This document shows positions 1 to 9,634 of a stretch of 64,000 nt of DNA, one piece after another (position 1 is the first letter of the stretch; every line of letters begins with the position of its first letter). The notes under the pieces were generated by a model that worked only from the letters and a program-made list of their open reading frames with translations, did not search any database and was not told the origin of the DNA. The translations under genes were made by a program, and so were the position numbers. Source of the stretch: Endozoicomonas sp. SCSIO W0465 (GTDB lineage Bacteria > Pseudomonadota > Gammaproteobacteria > Pseudomonadales > Endozoicomonadaceae); contig NZ_CP092417.1 of the NCBI RefSeq assembly GCF_023716865.1, positions 5,186,001 to 5,250,000 on the forward strand, written 5' to 3'.

Positions 1-520
1 TGAAACAGACAGCTTGAACCTTGATATAAAGTTTCAATACAGTGATTGATGGAACGAAAAGTATTTACTGGTGTTAAAATGGAATTACCCCAAAGTCATT
101 ACGGGGTTGACCAAATTATGACCCATTATCATTTCTGTTTAATTCAAAAAAAATGGTCTAAACGAATAATACAATAGTTGAACGAACGAACAGTCATATA
201 CTTAGGTACTCGCCGAATAACGTCAAGTACATCCCTCCATTCAGGAATAAGCCAGCTAAACCTAAACTGAAGTCGTACCATTAGACAATGGCAAGAAGAG
301 AAGATGAAATACTTTCCAATCAGTTTGGGTTTAATTTGATCAGTGCGTATTTCATATTTTCAAGGTTACTTCTTGAGCTGCTGTTAACGACGGAATAATG
401 TGTATGTTCATTTGCATGCATAACATGCCCACTAGTTATCGATAGCAGTAGACTTACAGCTGTTTCATTGCAACTTACATTGCAAACGACAGGTTTCTTT
501 TATACCGCAAGGTTGCCTTT
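1..520. other. Intergenic region, no gene recognised
   Basis: This AT-rich stretch lies before the receiver-like gene at 521. I see no convincing reading frame, RNA gene or repeat in it. It may hold the promoter of the gene at 521, but no clear -35/-10 pair stands out. Confidence 0.4.
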
Positions 521-904
521 ATGAATCTCGCTACCCACTGCTCAGTCTACTTATTGGAACAGGATTCCGGCACTACCGAGACTATCCGCAGCCTATGCCA
601 TGAAAAATCCATGGAGCTTATCTGTTTTAGTTCACTCTTTGAACTGCTAAATGCACTTAAAGCAGACAAACCGTCCTGTATCATTGCTGCTAATGACCAG
701 CCTCATGGGCAAGCTTTGAGTCTAATGCAGGATCTGGCCACTGGCAATCACCAGGTTCCGGTTATCATCCTTGGCCATCACAACGATGTCTCCAGTGCTG
801 TTGCAGCCATTAAAGCAGGCGCGGTCGATTATATTGAAAAACCAACCATATACGGTCGGCTTGCAGAACAGCTAAACCTGGTCGTAAAACATTCATTTCA
901 ATAA
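521..904 (+). CDS. Stand-alone receiver-like protein with a degenerate phosphorylation site
   Basis: A 127-residue protein with the length and pattern of one CheY/FixJ-type receiver domain and no output domain. The C-terminal half is clearly receiver-like: VPVIILGHHNDV followed by AVAAIKAGAVDYIEKP, which keeps the conserved Lys (KP) and the preceding helix. The acidic pocket survives only as E-Q-D (VYLLEQDSG). Where FixJ-type receivers have LVLDVRMP with the phosphoacceptor Asp, this protein has IIAANDQP, so that position is Ala. The conserved Thr/Ser is Leu. It therefore probably cannot be phosphorylated normally and may act as a pseudo-receiver or binding module. The stop codon lies 6 bp from the IS66-type insertion, so the frame is intact. 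Partner unknown. Confidence 0.6.
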   Translation: MNLATHCSVYLLEQDSGTTETIRSLCHEKSMELICFSSLFELLNALKADKPSCIIAANDQPHGQALSLMQDLATGNHQVPVIILGHHNDVSSAVAAIKAGAVDYIEKPTIYGRLAEQLNLVVKHSFQ

Positions 905-999
905 CTAAAAGTAACTGTTCAGCACCCCCACATAAATCTGGAATTTTCTGATTTTTATACCATCCTCTTAAGCACCATTTTTCCACAATATTCGCCAGC

Positions 1000-2515
1000 A
1001 TGATTCCAGAACTACCCGCAACTATGTCGGCTGAGATTCTCTTGAAAGAGAATGCAGAGCTGCGGATGAGAGTTGCCTGTCTGGAAGAGCGATGTCGAGA
1101 ATTGGAAGAAAAGGTTGGCAAGAACAGTCAAAACAGCAGCAAGCCGCCATCGTCTGATGGTTATCAAAAACCTTGTAAAAACAGTAATTCTCCAGATCAT
1201 TCTGACGACCTTTCCGCAGATAAAGGTACCGATCCATCGGATGAAAAACCCAATCCTAAAAGTCTGAGACAGTCTTCTGGTAATAAAGCCGGTGGAAAGA
1301 AAGGGCATCAGGGCACTTGTCTTAAACAGGTCGATATCCCTGACTATATTGAGTACCTTCCGGTTAAAGAATGCAATAAATGTCAGGCGTCTCTTCTTGA
1401 TAGTGAGCCGGTCAAATATATTGAACGACAGGTGTTTGAACCAGGGAGACCGGGTGAATTTGAAGTAACGGCCCATAGAGCTGAAGTAAAAATCTGCACT
1501 TGTGGTTGTCGGAATCAGGCTGAATTCCCGGAAGGTGTTACCGCTGCCGCACAATATGGCTCAGCCACACAGGCTATGGCCGTCTATCTTAACCAATACC
1601 ATTTCCTGCCTTTTAAGCGCGTGTCAGAGTATTTTAATACTCTCTATAAAATGAGTGTAAGTGCAGGCACTGTCGCCAATTTTGTGGCCAGAACCTATGA
1701 AAATCTGGCTTCTACTGAAGAGGTTATTCGTGACGCCTTGCGGGAATCGTCTGTTGCCGGAGCCGATGAAACGGGTATGCGGGCCGAGGGCTCTTTGCAC
1801 TGGCTACACGTTATGCGGGATGAACAATGGACGCTCTACTACTTGTCTGAAAAGCGAGGTCGTGAGGCCATGGACACGATGGGCATACTGCTAACATTTG
1901 CAGGCGTTCTGGTTCATGATCATTGGAAATCCTATTTTGCATATGCGGCAAACTCACGTACTTTGCAATGCCCATCACCTGAGGGAGCTTTTGGGTGTTG
2001 TTGATAGGGACAGCAATCAACTGGCGTTGCGATTGATGAAGCTACTGAGGCTTTCCTGGCATTACTGCAAGGGCTTTAAGACCATAGGTATGCTACAGAT
2101 GCCAAGTGTTGTCTGTGAACGAATCGAGAAGATTTATGACCGGTTGCTTCAGCGGGCTCTAATGAAAGAAGTCGTCTATATGGAGAAGCAACGAGAGGAG
2201 CTTAAGCGCAAGAAAGTCAAGAATACTAAAGCTTACAATCTCTTCAAACGACTCACTGAGTTCAAGGCTGAGACACTGCGCTTCATGTCAGATTTTACCA
2301 TTCCCTTCGATAACAATGCAGTGAGCGGGATGTTTCGAATGGCCAAGTTAAAGCAGAAAATCTCAGGCTGCTTCAGGAGTGCAGACGGTGGTTCTATGTT
2401 TGCACGGATTCGCAGCTATTTGTCGTCTGCCAGAAAACAGGGAATGGACATATATCAATCACTTCATAGAGCTGTTCGGAATTACTGTAATATGCCTTTG
2501 CTCAGTGCTGAATAG
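1000..2515 (+). pseudogene. IS66 family transposase (TnpC-type), frameshifted
   Basis: Full-length copies elsewhere in the window encode 504 residues: a coiled-coil/zinc-binding N-terminus (KNSQNSSKPPSSDG), then a DDE domain (ADETGMRAEG, VHDHWKSYF, NNGSERDVRM). This copy follows the same sequence to about 1950. There an extra A in a short run (gcaaactc instead of gcaactc) shifts the frame and ends it at 2004. Near 2320 a missing G and an extra T scramble the region of the catalytic Glu. The transposase is therefore inactive. Confidence 0.9.
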
Positions 2516-2519
2516 TTAC

Positions 2520-2820
2520 AAGAATACTAAAGCTTACAATCTCTTCAAACGACTCACTGAGTTCAAGGCTGAGACACTGCGCTTCATGTCAGATTTTACC
2601 ATTCCCTTCGATAACAATGGCAGTGAGCGGGATGTTCGAATGGCCAAGTTAAAGCAGAAAATCTCAGGCTGCTTCAGGAGTGCAGACGGTGGTTCTATGT
2701 TTGCACGGATTCGCAGCTATTTGTCGTCTGCCAGAAAACAGGGAATGGACATATATCAATCACTTCATAGAGCTGTTCGGAATTACTGTAATATGCCTTT
2801 GCTCAGTGCTGAATAGTTAC
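2520..2820 (+). repeat. Tandem duplication of the IS66 3' end
   Basis: These 301 bp repeat 2219-2519. The second copy keeps the undamaged version of the catalytic Glu region (NNGSERDVRM), whereas the first copy carries compensating indels there. It ends with a complete terminal inverted repeat, so the element has two successive right ends. The 8-bp target duplication flanks the outer one. Confidence 0.9.
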
Positions 2821-2837
2821 AACTAAAAAATAAAAAT

Positions 2838-4289
2838 CTAATTAGACAGGATTTTCACACACCCCTGTACGTAATCAGACAATTGTGCCAGTAGATGTTG
2901 CTTTTCCAAATCTCCCTCAGCGATTGCCTGAGCCTCTCTAAACTCGTTCCAGAAATGATCAAACGTTAAAAGTTGATTATTTTCCGGGTGCAACTGCCCT
3001 GACAATCGATCCCGGCAATATTGCTTCCAAAGCAACCGTTCCTCTTGATCCATGGTTTCAAAATAATGCCGACCACGATATCGAAACAACATTTCCTCCA
3101 GTCGTTTATCTGAAAACGAGAGGCCAAGCTGCGACAGGTGTGAAGGATTCGATGTGACTATCCGGCTCATTTCATTCCTGTCGGCAGGCGAGAAAAAGCC
3201 ACCAGAATAAATCATCTGATCCGGGTCTGTAGCCTTTATAGATGGAGACTCTGAAAACACCTGTCTGAGCTTTGCTGCGAGTTTGTTATCAGCCATCAGC
3301 TGGTTTCGGTGTGCTTCACACCTGGCAAGGTCTAATTCAAGACGATCCTGATCTTCTGCCCTCAACACCCCCAGTGGAGCAACTGCAGGGCATTTATTAA
3401 TATGGACGGTCTTTAGTGGGATTCGGTCTTCACCATCTCCCAATTGATCAACCGGGGTAAAAAGCCTCCGCCGTATATCTTCCACAGATAAATGCAATAA
3501 GGGTAATGGATCGACTGATAGATCGTAAACAACCACACCATTGCGATTTACCGGATGATCAATCAGCGGCATCACGACAGCAAGATTATTCCGTCGTGCT
3601 CCAAACATACCGGAAACATGTACGACCATTTGCTGACTGACCAGATTTAACAGCCCGGATACTTCACGTTTACCACGGTGAGAAAGATAGAACTGGAAGA
3701 CTCTGGGCTGCTGTTGCCGAATCAATCTTGCCAGTGCAATTGTTGCCCGCACATCGCTCAGTGCATCATGAGCAGCCCCATGATCCACACCATTTGCAGC
3801 CGTGATCTCTTCCAGCCTGAAGCTTTTGCAACCATCTTCACGCAGCGGCCACTCAATGCCTTCAGGCCTCAAAGCAGCAGTCAACCTGACCAGGTCAATT
3901 AAATCCCAGCGACTGTTGCCGTTCTGCCACTCCCGGGCATAGGGATCATAAAAATTACGGTAGAGGATATTCCGGGTCACTTCATCATCAAAACGAATGG
4001 TGTTATAGCCCAGCGCACAAGTGCCCGGAACCATTAACTCAGTATGAATGCTATGAATAAACTCAGGTTCCGCTACTCCCTGCTCATTAACCTTCTGAGG
4101 CGTCAAGCCGGTTACCAGGCAGGCCATGGGATTAGGCAGATGATCCTCCGGTAACTTACAGAAAATATTCAGCGGTTCCCCCACCTCATTCAACTCTGCA
4201 TCGGTACGGATACCCGCAAACTGGGCTGGCCAGTCAAGCGCAGGATCAGTACCGAAAGTCTCATAGTCGTGAAAATAAAAAGAGATCAT
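2838..4289 (-). CDS. sbcB: Exodeoxyribonuclease I
   Basis: ExoI degrades single-stranded DNA 3' to 5' and acts in recombination and mismatch repair. The 483-residue protein matches the family length (E. coli 475). It opens with the DEDD exonuclease motif HDYETFG (D8, E10), followed by LGYNTIRFDDEVTRN and the ExoIII motif GAAHDALSDVRATIALA. The SH3-like region (LVHVSGMFGARR-type, here VVHVSGMFG) and the C-terminal FNYR-type segment (FRYRGRHY) are also present. A GAAGG ribosome site lies about 7 bp before the ATG. It appears to be a single-gene unit and intact, although the IS66-type element ends only 18 bp beyond its stop codon. Confidence 0.96.
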   Translation of the reverse strand: MISFYFHDYETFGTDPALDWPAQFAGIRTDAELNEVGEPLNIFCKLPEDHLPNPMACLVTGLTPQKVNEQGVAEPEFIHSIHTELMVPGTCALGYNTIRFDDEVTRNILYRNFYDPYAREWQNGNSRWDLIDLVRLTAALRPEGIEWPLREDGCKSFRLEEITAANGVDHGAAHDALSDVRATIALARLIRQQQPRVFQFYLSHRGKREVSGLLNLVSQQMVVHVSGMFGARRNNLAVVMPLIDHPVNRNGVVVYDLSVDPLPLLHLSVEDIRRRLFTPVDQLGDGEDRIPLKTVHINKCPAVAPLGVLRAEDQDRLELDLARCEAHRNQLMADNKLAAKLRQVFSESPSIKATDPDQMIYSGGFFSPADRNEMSRIVTSNPSHLSQLGLSFSDKRLEEMLFRYRGRHYFETMDQEERLLWKQYCRDRLSGQLHPENNQLLTFDHFWNEFREAQAIAEGDLEKQHLLAQLSDYVQGCVKILSN

Positions 4290-4334
4290 TTAATAGCCTT
4301 CAATGGTGTGCATTACTCATTGATTCTGTCCTGA

Positions 4335-4451
4335 GACATTACAGTATCGCTGGCCCAGGCCAAAGAAGCCAGAGAGCTTTTAACCGATGCCCTCACTCAA
4401 TTAATAAAAACACTTTCGGTCAGCAATCGCCTTGCCGATATCACACTTTGA
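4335..4451 (+). pseudogene. Possible tail of a lost gene
   Basis: A 38-codon open stretch (starting DITVSLAQAKEARELL) has good protein-like composition and an amphipathic pattern. It has no start codon and is preceded by a stop. It ends 16 bp before the start of the small gene at 4468. It may be the remnant of an upstream gene. I do not recognise the family. Confidence 0.2.
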
Positions 4452-4467
4452 GAAGAGGAGGGAGAAA

Positions 4468-4698
4468 ATGAAAGAAGGAGATAAGCGCCATGGTACTTTT
4501 AACCCGGTTTTCAAGGGAAATTACCCACTGTGTCTGCAAGCGATAGCAGGACTGAGAATCGAGTGGCAATACATGGGGGATAGCACCATGCCTCCACTTG
4601 GCACCGGACTGTTTATGGCCATGACTGACAACAAACATCTGCAAGACCAGAGGTACTGGGTCTACGAAGATGCCATTGAGTTTGATGGCAATAATTAG
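4468..4698 (+). CDS. Small hypothetical protein (76 aa)
   Basis: I chose ATG 4468 because a strong ribosome site (GAGGAGGGAG) lies just before it. An in-frame ATG 36 bp upstream lacks one. The product (MKEGDKRHGTFNPVFKG...) is soluble, with no signal peptide or membrane segment, and is rich in aromatic and charged residues. I do not recognise the family. A strong intrinsic terminator follows directly, which supports a real, separately transcribed gene. Confidence 0.55.
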   Translation: MKEGDKRHGTFNPVFKGNYPLCLQAIAGLRIEWQYMGDSTMPPLGTGLFMAMTDNKHLQDQRYWVYEDAIEFDGNN

Positions 4699-4699
4699 A

Positions 4700-4720
4700 G
4701 GGGGGCACTAGCCCCCTTTT
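4700..4720 (+). terminator. Rho-independent terminator of the small gene
   Basis: GGGGGC, loop ACTA, GCCCCC followed by TTTT, starting two bases after the stop codon at 4698. Confidence 0.85.
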
Positions 4721-4767
4721 ATTCACCGGGCTGATGGTTTAAACGTCCGCTATTGAGACAGAAAGGC

Positions 4768-5391
4768 TCAAACATCATCATCCTGCCACTGAATAATAAT
4801 TTTTCCGCGGCTTGTATCGTACAAATGGCAGGCAAGCTCGTCGCTTCCGGTTTCTGGCATTGAAACCGTCATCCGGACTGACTGATCATAGTCACAACGT
4901 TCAAGACTTCCACGAAACTGGTCAAGGTGATGGCGAACCATCTGCTCATGAGCATAGTCGCAGACGAGAACACCACTTCTTAATGTAACCCGCCGCTCCA
5001 GAGGCAAGATTTCACAGGCCTGCTGAACGGAAGCACTGTAAGCCCTGACCAGGCCACCAGCACCCAGTTTCACTCCACCAAAGTAGCGTACAACCACAGC
5101 CACGATATCACCAACGCGCTTGTGCTGAAGCACATTCAACATCGGACGACCAGCGGTACCGGAAGGTTCTCCATCGTCATCAAAACCAACCACTGCACCG
5201 CCATCCGGTGCGCCTGCGACAAAGGCTGAACAGTGATGAGTGGCATCCGGGTATTCGATACGTTTTGCTTCGACAAACGCCAGTGCTTCCTGGCGGGAGT
5301 GGGCCGGAGCAATAGAGGTAATAAAACGGCTTTTTTTGACTTCGGTTTCAACCGTTATAACTTTTGCAGGGACAACGTAATCAACAGACAT
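4768..5391 (-). CDS. yigZ: YigZ/IMPACT family protein
   Basis: Member of the UPF0029/IMPACT family, about 207 residues, the usual length. Signature segments are present: KKSRFI near the N-terminus, ATHHCSAFVAGAP, GFDDDGEPSGTAGRPML, and VVVRYFGGVKLGAGGLVRAY. The C-terminal ferredoxin-like domain follows. The bacterial role is not firmly known; eukaryotic IMPACT regulates translation through Gcn1/Gcn2. I chose ATG 5391 (MSVDYVVPAKV) because it matches the N-terminus of the family. An ATG 15 bp upstream is an alternative. It is followed on the same strand, beyond the gap, by no obvious partner. Confidence 0.9.
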   Translation of the reverse strand: MSVDYVVPAKVITVETEVKKSRFITSIAPAHSRQEALAFVEAKRIEYPDATHHCSAFVAGAPDGGAVVGFDDDGEPSGTAGRPMLNVLQHKRVGDIVAVVVRYFGGVKLGAGGLVRAYSASVQQACEILPLERRVTLRSGVLVCDYAHEQMVRHHLDQFRGSLERCDYDQSVRMTVSMPETGSDELACHLYDTSRGKIIIQWQDDDV

Positions 5392-5442
5392 GACGACCAG
5401 GAACATCAAACACTTGGTAGCGTATAATTCTACCTGAAAACG

Positions 5443-5814
5443 TCAGTCTGCGACCTCTGCAAAGGTAAAATAATTTTTCAGTGTTTCAACCAGATCAATA
5501 ATATCATGACCAGCATTTACGATACTGTAGCCTGAGTCAAAATATTCCGGCCCCACATCAGGCTTGCACCAATGGCACCGTGCATCAAAATCCAGATACT
5601 GCTCTCCTATGTCATCATCGGGAAGAATAATGCGCATATTATACACAGCACCGATCAAAACAGGGACAGAACTGATCAGCATTAAGCCATTACAACTGAT
5701 GTTGCCAATACCCCCCATCCCCCTCATGGTATTGCGATTATAAATTTTAAGATAATCCTGCAACTGATGACGTTTAATCGAGCGGCGTTCCTTGCCACTG
5801 GGTATTAATGACAT
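5443..5814 (-). CDS. PilZ domain protein
   Basis: A 123-residue single-domain protein. The N-terminal basic cluster (ERRSIKRHQL) fits the RxxxR part of the cyclic-di-GMP site. NISCNGLML fits the D/NxSxxG part. The rest forms the beta-barrel pattern, including LDFDARCHWCKP. Such proteins bind cyclic-di-GMP and act on motility, exopolysaccharide or secretion. It lies 52 bp upstream of yigZ on the same strand, so co-transcription is possible. AAGG precedes the ATG. Confidence 0.75.
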   Translation of the reverse strand: MSLIPSGKERRSIKRHQLQDYLKIYNRNTMRGMGGIGNISCNGLMLISSVPVLIGAVYNMRIILPDDDIGEQYLDFDARCHWCKPDVGPEYFDSGYSIVNAGHDIIDLVETLKNYFTFAEVAD

Positions 5815-5937
5815 ATATCACGCCTTGTTTGCTTAAACATAGATAACCAGACACCATCTTATGAGTACTTTTAATTCAGAGTCTCAATACTTCAAGCCAA
5901 ACCTTTCAGTTTTTCTGTAAAAGTCAACAGGAAAAAT

Positions 5938-8814
5938 TTATTGTAATTTGATTTTTTCCCTTCTATCTATTCTATCCTGAGACTGAATGGCAAGGTCAGT
6001 CAGATCGTCTCTATATTTTCTATTGTCCTTTAAAAGTTCACCCTTAATATGTTCGAGACTGGCCACCAATAGAGGGTCTTTCCCATTCCCCAATGCTGTT
6101 ATGGCCATTTGCCTGGCGCTGTTCTCATTTCTCATCTTATCAAGGGAATCATACTCCACCTTGGCTTGACCATCTGGCCCAGAAGCATTAATTCTCCAGT
6201 TCCAACCATTTGCCTTTCCAGACTTAACCAAGTTGATTCGAGTAGGGTTGTTATTCGGTGATGGATATAATCTGTTGATTCTGTCTCGAGTGTTGACAAA
6301 ATTTCTGGAGTTTAACCCACCCATTCCTTTTTCTAAAATTTCACACATCTTACCAAATTTTGGGCCATTGCTATTAAGTTTGCCCGATTTAAATTCGATA
6401 CCAGACAGTTGAGTGGCCAGACCATGATAGAAAATCTCCAGCGCACTGTCTCTCTCCCTACAAAACTCCGTCAGAGCTTGCAAATCCCCAGCCTGAAGAT
6501 CAGTGAACTTTTTATTTAAATCTTCATGTAGCTTTTTTATCTTTTTCCAGTCTTTGGATTTAGAGAGTACAAGTGTTCCATCAGACTTGGTTACTTTTTC
6601 TGACTGCTTACCATAATTGCAAAGAGTCCCAAGATTTTCATACACATCATCTGCCGTCTTTTTTAATTCGTTACAATAGTTCATCAGCTCAGGAGGAATT
6701 TCAGTCTTTTTAACCTGTGAATCTGGAGTAATCCCTCTTTCCTGCAACCGACTAATGCACGCTTTAATTTCACTATCCATATGTGAACTGTTAGCAAATG
6801 TTTCAAGAGGTACGTCTTTATCAAAGTCCTCAAACCTTTCTCTCTCAATTTCTTTTAACTCTTTGTGAACCGCTGCTCTTAATTGTTTTTCAAATTCGTC
6901 CACGTACACGTCATGATCGTACTCTTGCGCTCTGGAATGAACAGCACCCGGAGTAAGTACAGAATCAAGCCTAACCCTTTCAAGCACAGTCCTTGCCTCT
7001 TCCTCACGCCAGGCATGGGCACCAAATAAAATGCCTTCGGCTTCTGAGCGCTTAACGCCACTGGCAATGTCCTCTTCACGTGCTTTGACTGGTTCGGATT
7101 TTTCACGAAGCGCCATGACTCCCCCGACCATGTCAAGATATCTATCTTGCTCAAGTCTCTGGGCGCTTTTAAAATCTTTCAACGCTTTTACTATGGGCCT
7201 ATCTTTAGGAAAGACATCACATTCCCATGAATTAATATAAGCGTCCAAATCATGGGCAAGATTATCCTCATAGCTACCGTCTTTATCAGGTGGCGTAACA
7301 TGGAGTACTGAATGGATCACGCGTCGCTGTTCAAGACTCAGTTCACCTGCAGATTCAATATTGAGAGCAGATGCAAGCTGTTTCCAGGCTTTATCCCTAT
7401 CAGCCTGTGCTCTCTCATAAGCAGTAACCAGACCCTTGTGCTTTTCCCGGACATCCTCACTGACACAAGCCTTATCCGGATCAGTCGATGGATCCATCAC
7501 CATAAACAAATTCTGCATTTTGAGACTGCCTGACTTGCGCATGGAACGCCCCACCTGCTGCAGTGTTACACTGCTACGCCCGCTGGCGTCTTCAAGAAAG
7601 CCAAAATGAATACCCATACTTTCAGCGCTTTGAGGACAATCCGTCCCAACACCCTGTGTACTATCCAACCGAACGTCATAATCTTCAGGGTGGTTACGAA
7701 TCAAAGTCTCCATTTCAGGGGTAACCGTGGCATTTTCGCCCTGATATTTTTTATCTTGCGGATGGTATAAACAGAGGTTTTTCTGGTCGTTATAATACAA
7801 CAGACCGCGCGCCACTCCCCCTCTGGCCTTTTTTAAATTCTCATGGTCACTCTTGACGTTCTCAAACCTGTTTTTTCCATCATCATTGCCATCAAACAGA
7901 ATGATCTGTTTATCCTTTCCTGCCCCTTCCATTGCCTGACCAATAATACGAATTCTATCTTCTGGCTTTGATGTGCCTCTGGATAAAATAGGCCTTGCCT
8001 TGGCAAGCCAGTTTAAGAATCTGGCATCGGTTGTCTTCGGATCCGACACACATTTAGCTGCAGCTTCGGCCACCGTCGCTGATTGCGTCAATGCGGCCAT
8101 GGCAAAGCCGGTTCCCATGGTTGCTGAGAGGCAGATTTTATTCTTGCTGGCACTCAAAAAAGCGGACTGTACTTCCACTATTTCTCTGGTAGTTGTTGGC
8201 TGAGTATTCAGAGGTTTCAACGCCCATCCCATTTCAGTCGCTGGCTCATGCAGCTCATCTATTCTGCCAGGCATAACTGAAGGGCCGTATTCATCAAAAA
8301 TATTCAGGCCACTGTATTGCAATAAGTCCACTATTTTTTCCGATATGGCGACTTCTCTTCTTAGCTGATTTACTTCTTCTTCCAGTTTAGCTTTATCGTC
8401 TCCTGATAGGTGGGTTGTTTTTAACTCATCCATCTTCGACTTCAATTTGGTATTTAACTTTTCTTTCAGTATTTTCAGTAGCTGAACATCTTTTGTTGAA
8501 ATACCCAGAGGCTCATTTTGCTGAACCATTTCCAGAATCTCATTCAGGTTTTCTTCTGTCCACCATTTCCCGGGAGCACCCCCTTCCATTGGAGGTACAT
8601 ATTTTTCAAAAATATTCAGTCTTCTGTACTCAATGCCCTGTTCCGCAAAATAATGATAAAGTGAATGGTCCAGTTCAGCCTGGTTACTCGGTGGCGCAAT
8701 GATTCGGACGGGATGCCCTTTTCTGTAGGCCTGATCAGCTGCAAGAGGGATAATTGTTTTACTTTTCCCCATAGCCGGTACCCAGTTTGAAAACCAGGCT
8801 ATGACTGTTGGCAC
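5938..8814 (-). CDS. C-terminal fragment with helicase-like ATPase region
   Basis: An open stretch of 958 codons. Near its start is NWVPAMGKSKTIIPLA, a P-loop-like motif, followed by VRIIAPPSNQAELDH (a motif Ia-like strand). About residue 170 comes NIFDEYGPSV (DExx-like), then KICLSATMGTGFAMA (motif III). Around 390-430 come GVGTDCPQSAESM and SVTLQQVGRSMRKSG, similar to motifs V and VI. The remaining ~450 residues are helical and charged with no recognised fold. The true frame continues upstream from 8759-9124, so the apparent start at 8814 is not the native start. If translated alone it would lack the N-terminal 60% of the protein. Confidence 0.65.
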   Translation of the reverse strand: MPTVIAWFSNWVPAMGKSKTIIPLAADQAYRKGHPVRIIAPPSNQAELDHSLYHYFAEQGIEYRRLNIFEKYVPPMEGGAPGKWWTEENLNEILEMVQQNEPLGISTKDVQLLKILKEKLNTKLKSKMDELKTTHLSGDDKAKLEEEVNQLRREVAISEKIVDLLQYSGLNIFDEYGPSVMPGRIDELHEPATEMGWALKPLNTQPTTTREIVEVQSAFLSASKNKICLSATMGTGFAMAALTQSATVAEAAAKCVSDPKTTDARFLNWLAKARPILSRGTSKPEDRIRIIGQAMEGAGKDKQIILFDGNDDGKNRFENVKSDHENLKKARGGVARGLLYYNDQKNLCLYHPQDKKYQGENATVTPEMETLIRNHPEDYDVRLDSTQGVGTDCPQSAESMGIHFGFLEDASGRSSVTLQQVGRSMRKSGSLKMQNLFMVMDPSTDPDKACVSEDVREKHKGLVTAYERAQADRDKAWKQLASALNIESAGELSLEQRRVIHSVLHVTPPDKDGSYEDNLAHDLDAYINSWECDVFPKDRPIVKALKDFKSAQRLEQDRYLDMVGGVMALREKSEPVKAREEDIASGVKRSEAEGILFGAHAWREEEARTVLERVRLDSVLTPGAVHSRAQEYDHDVYVDEFEKQLRAAVHKELKEIERERFEDFDKDVPLETFANSSHMDSEIKACISRLQERGITPDSQVKKTEIPPELMNYCNELKKTADDVYENLGTLCNYGKQSEKVTKSDGTLVLSKSKDWKKIKKLHEDLNKKFTDLQAGDLQALTEFCRERDSALEIFYHGLATQLSGIEFKSGKLNSNGPKFGKMCEILEKGMGGLNSRNFVNTRDRINRLYPSPNNNPTRINLVKSGKANGWNWRINASGPDGQAKVEYDSLDKMRNENSARQMAITALGNGKDPLLVASLEHIKGELLKDNRKYRDDLTDLAIQSQDRIDRREKIKLQ

Positions 8815-9124
8815 CTTTCCCTTCCTGCCTCATGTCATTGACAAAATCAAATACCTTTTCGGCCATCTCGGGCTGGGTGCCACGCAACATTAGCCCACCC
8901 TGCTCAAATGACAACATTACCCGGTTTTGTTCATCCAGAGCCTTGCTATAGTGGTCTTTAATCCGATCACTGGCCTCTTTCTGTTCTCCGGCCAATAGCG
9001 CCATATCCAGATTCAACACCTGACAAGCGCCTGTAAACTCTTCTTTTTTCATCAACTGACTTTCACTTCTAACCGTTGTCAGCCTGTTTTCAGAGCCCCC
9101 ATACGCCGTCCCATGCTGATGCAA
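8759..9124 (-). pseudogene. Internal fragment of the giant gene
   Basis: The real coding part is roughly 8820-9095 (SENRLTTVRSESQLMKKEEF to NDMRQEGK). It continues the previous segment after a shift in a G run and passes into the 8814 segment after a shift near 8820. The region before the P-loop is helical and of unknown function. Confidence 0.6.
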
Positions 9125-9634
9125 AAGTCTCTCTCATTTTTCACCAGCATCAGTTGCACCAGCTCTTCACAAAACGAGTCACCATTCACAGTAACCCAGT
9201 CCGGCAGCCTTCCATTTTTAAACTGCGTAATAGCATAATCAACCAGCTCATCATCCCGGTAAATATCCAGTTTCTCCGGTTGAGGGTGATGACCTCTTAA
9301 TTCAGCTCCCAGTGTTCGAGTCAGGTCATTCGCGCCCATATGTAAACGAAGCTGACGATCACGATTCACTTTGATCACTTTTGCAAAATTTAACTCAACT
9401 TGCTGAATAGAGCCTTCAGTCCATTTTTTTGGCCTCAGGTTTAATTTCACAGCCGGCAAATACCGACATGTTTTTAAAGGCATCGTCTTTAAAGACTTCA
9501 AGATCCTTCTCACCAAGCTTGATCAACTCATTACTGCCAAACTGCTCACGACATTGTTTGAAATAGCTGCTGCCAACTGAATCGAAACCGGCATCCATAG
9601 AAAGTCTTTGGTAACGCTGAAGCTCTGGTTCCAA
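9079..9634 (-). pseudogene. Internal fragments of the giant gene in two frames
   Basis: One frame covers 9634-9416 (LEPELQRYQRLSMDAGFDS...EIKPEAKK) and the next covers about 9425-9079 (KWTEGSIQQVELNFAKV...CISMGRRMG). They join at a run of seven A residues on the coding strand. With six A residues the frame reads straight through as PEAKKWTEGS. Confidence 0.6.

Larger units (their letters stand above)
911..2820 (+). mobile_element. IS66-type insertion sequence, copy A (damaged, tail duplicated)
   Basis: The element starts GTAACTGTTCAGCAC and ends with the inverse of GTAACTATTCAGCAC. It is flanked by an 8-bp duplication AACTAAAA (903-910 and 2821-2828), the size typical of IS66. Intact copies in this window are 1608 bp. 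This one is longer because its last 301 bp are repeated. It carries a single transposase gene and no tnpA or tnpB, as in the ISBst12 subgroup of IS66. Confidence 0.9.
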
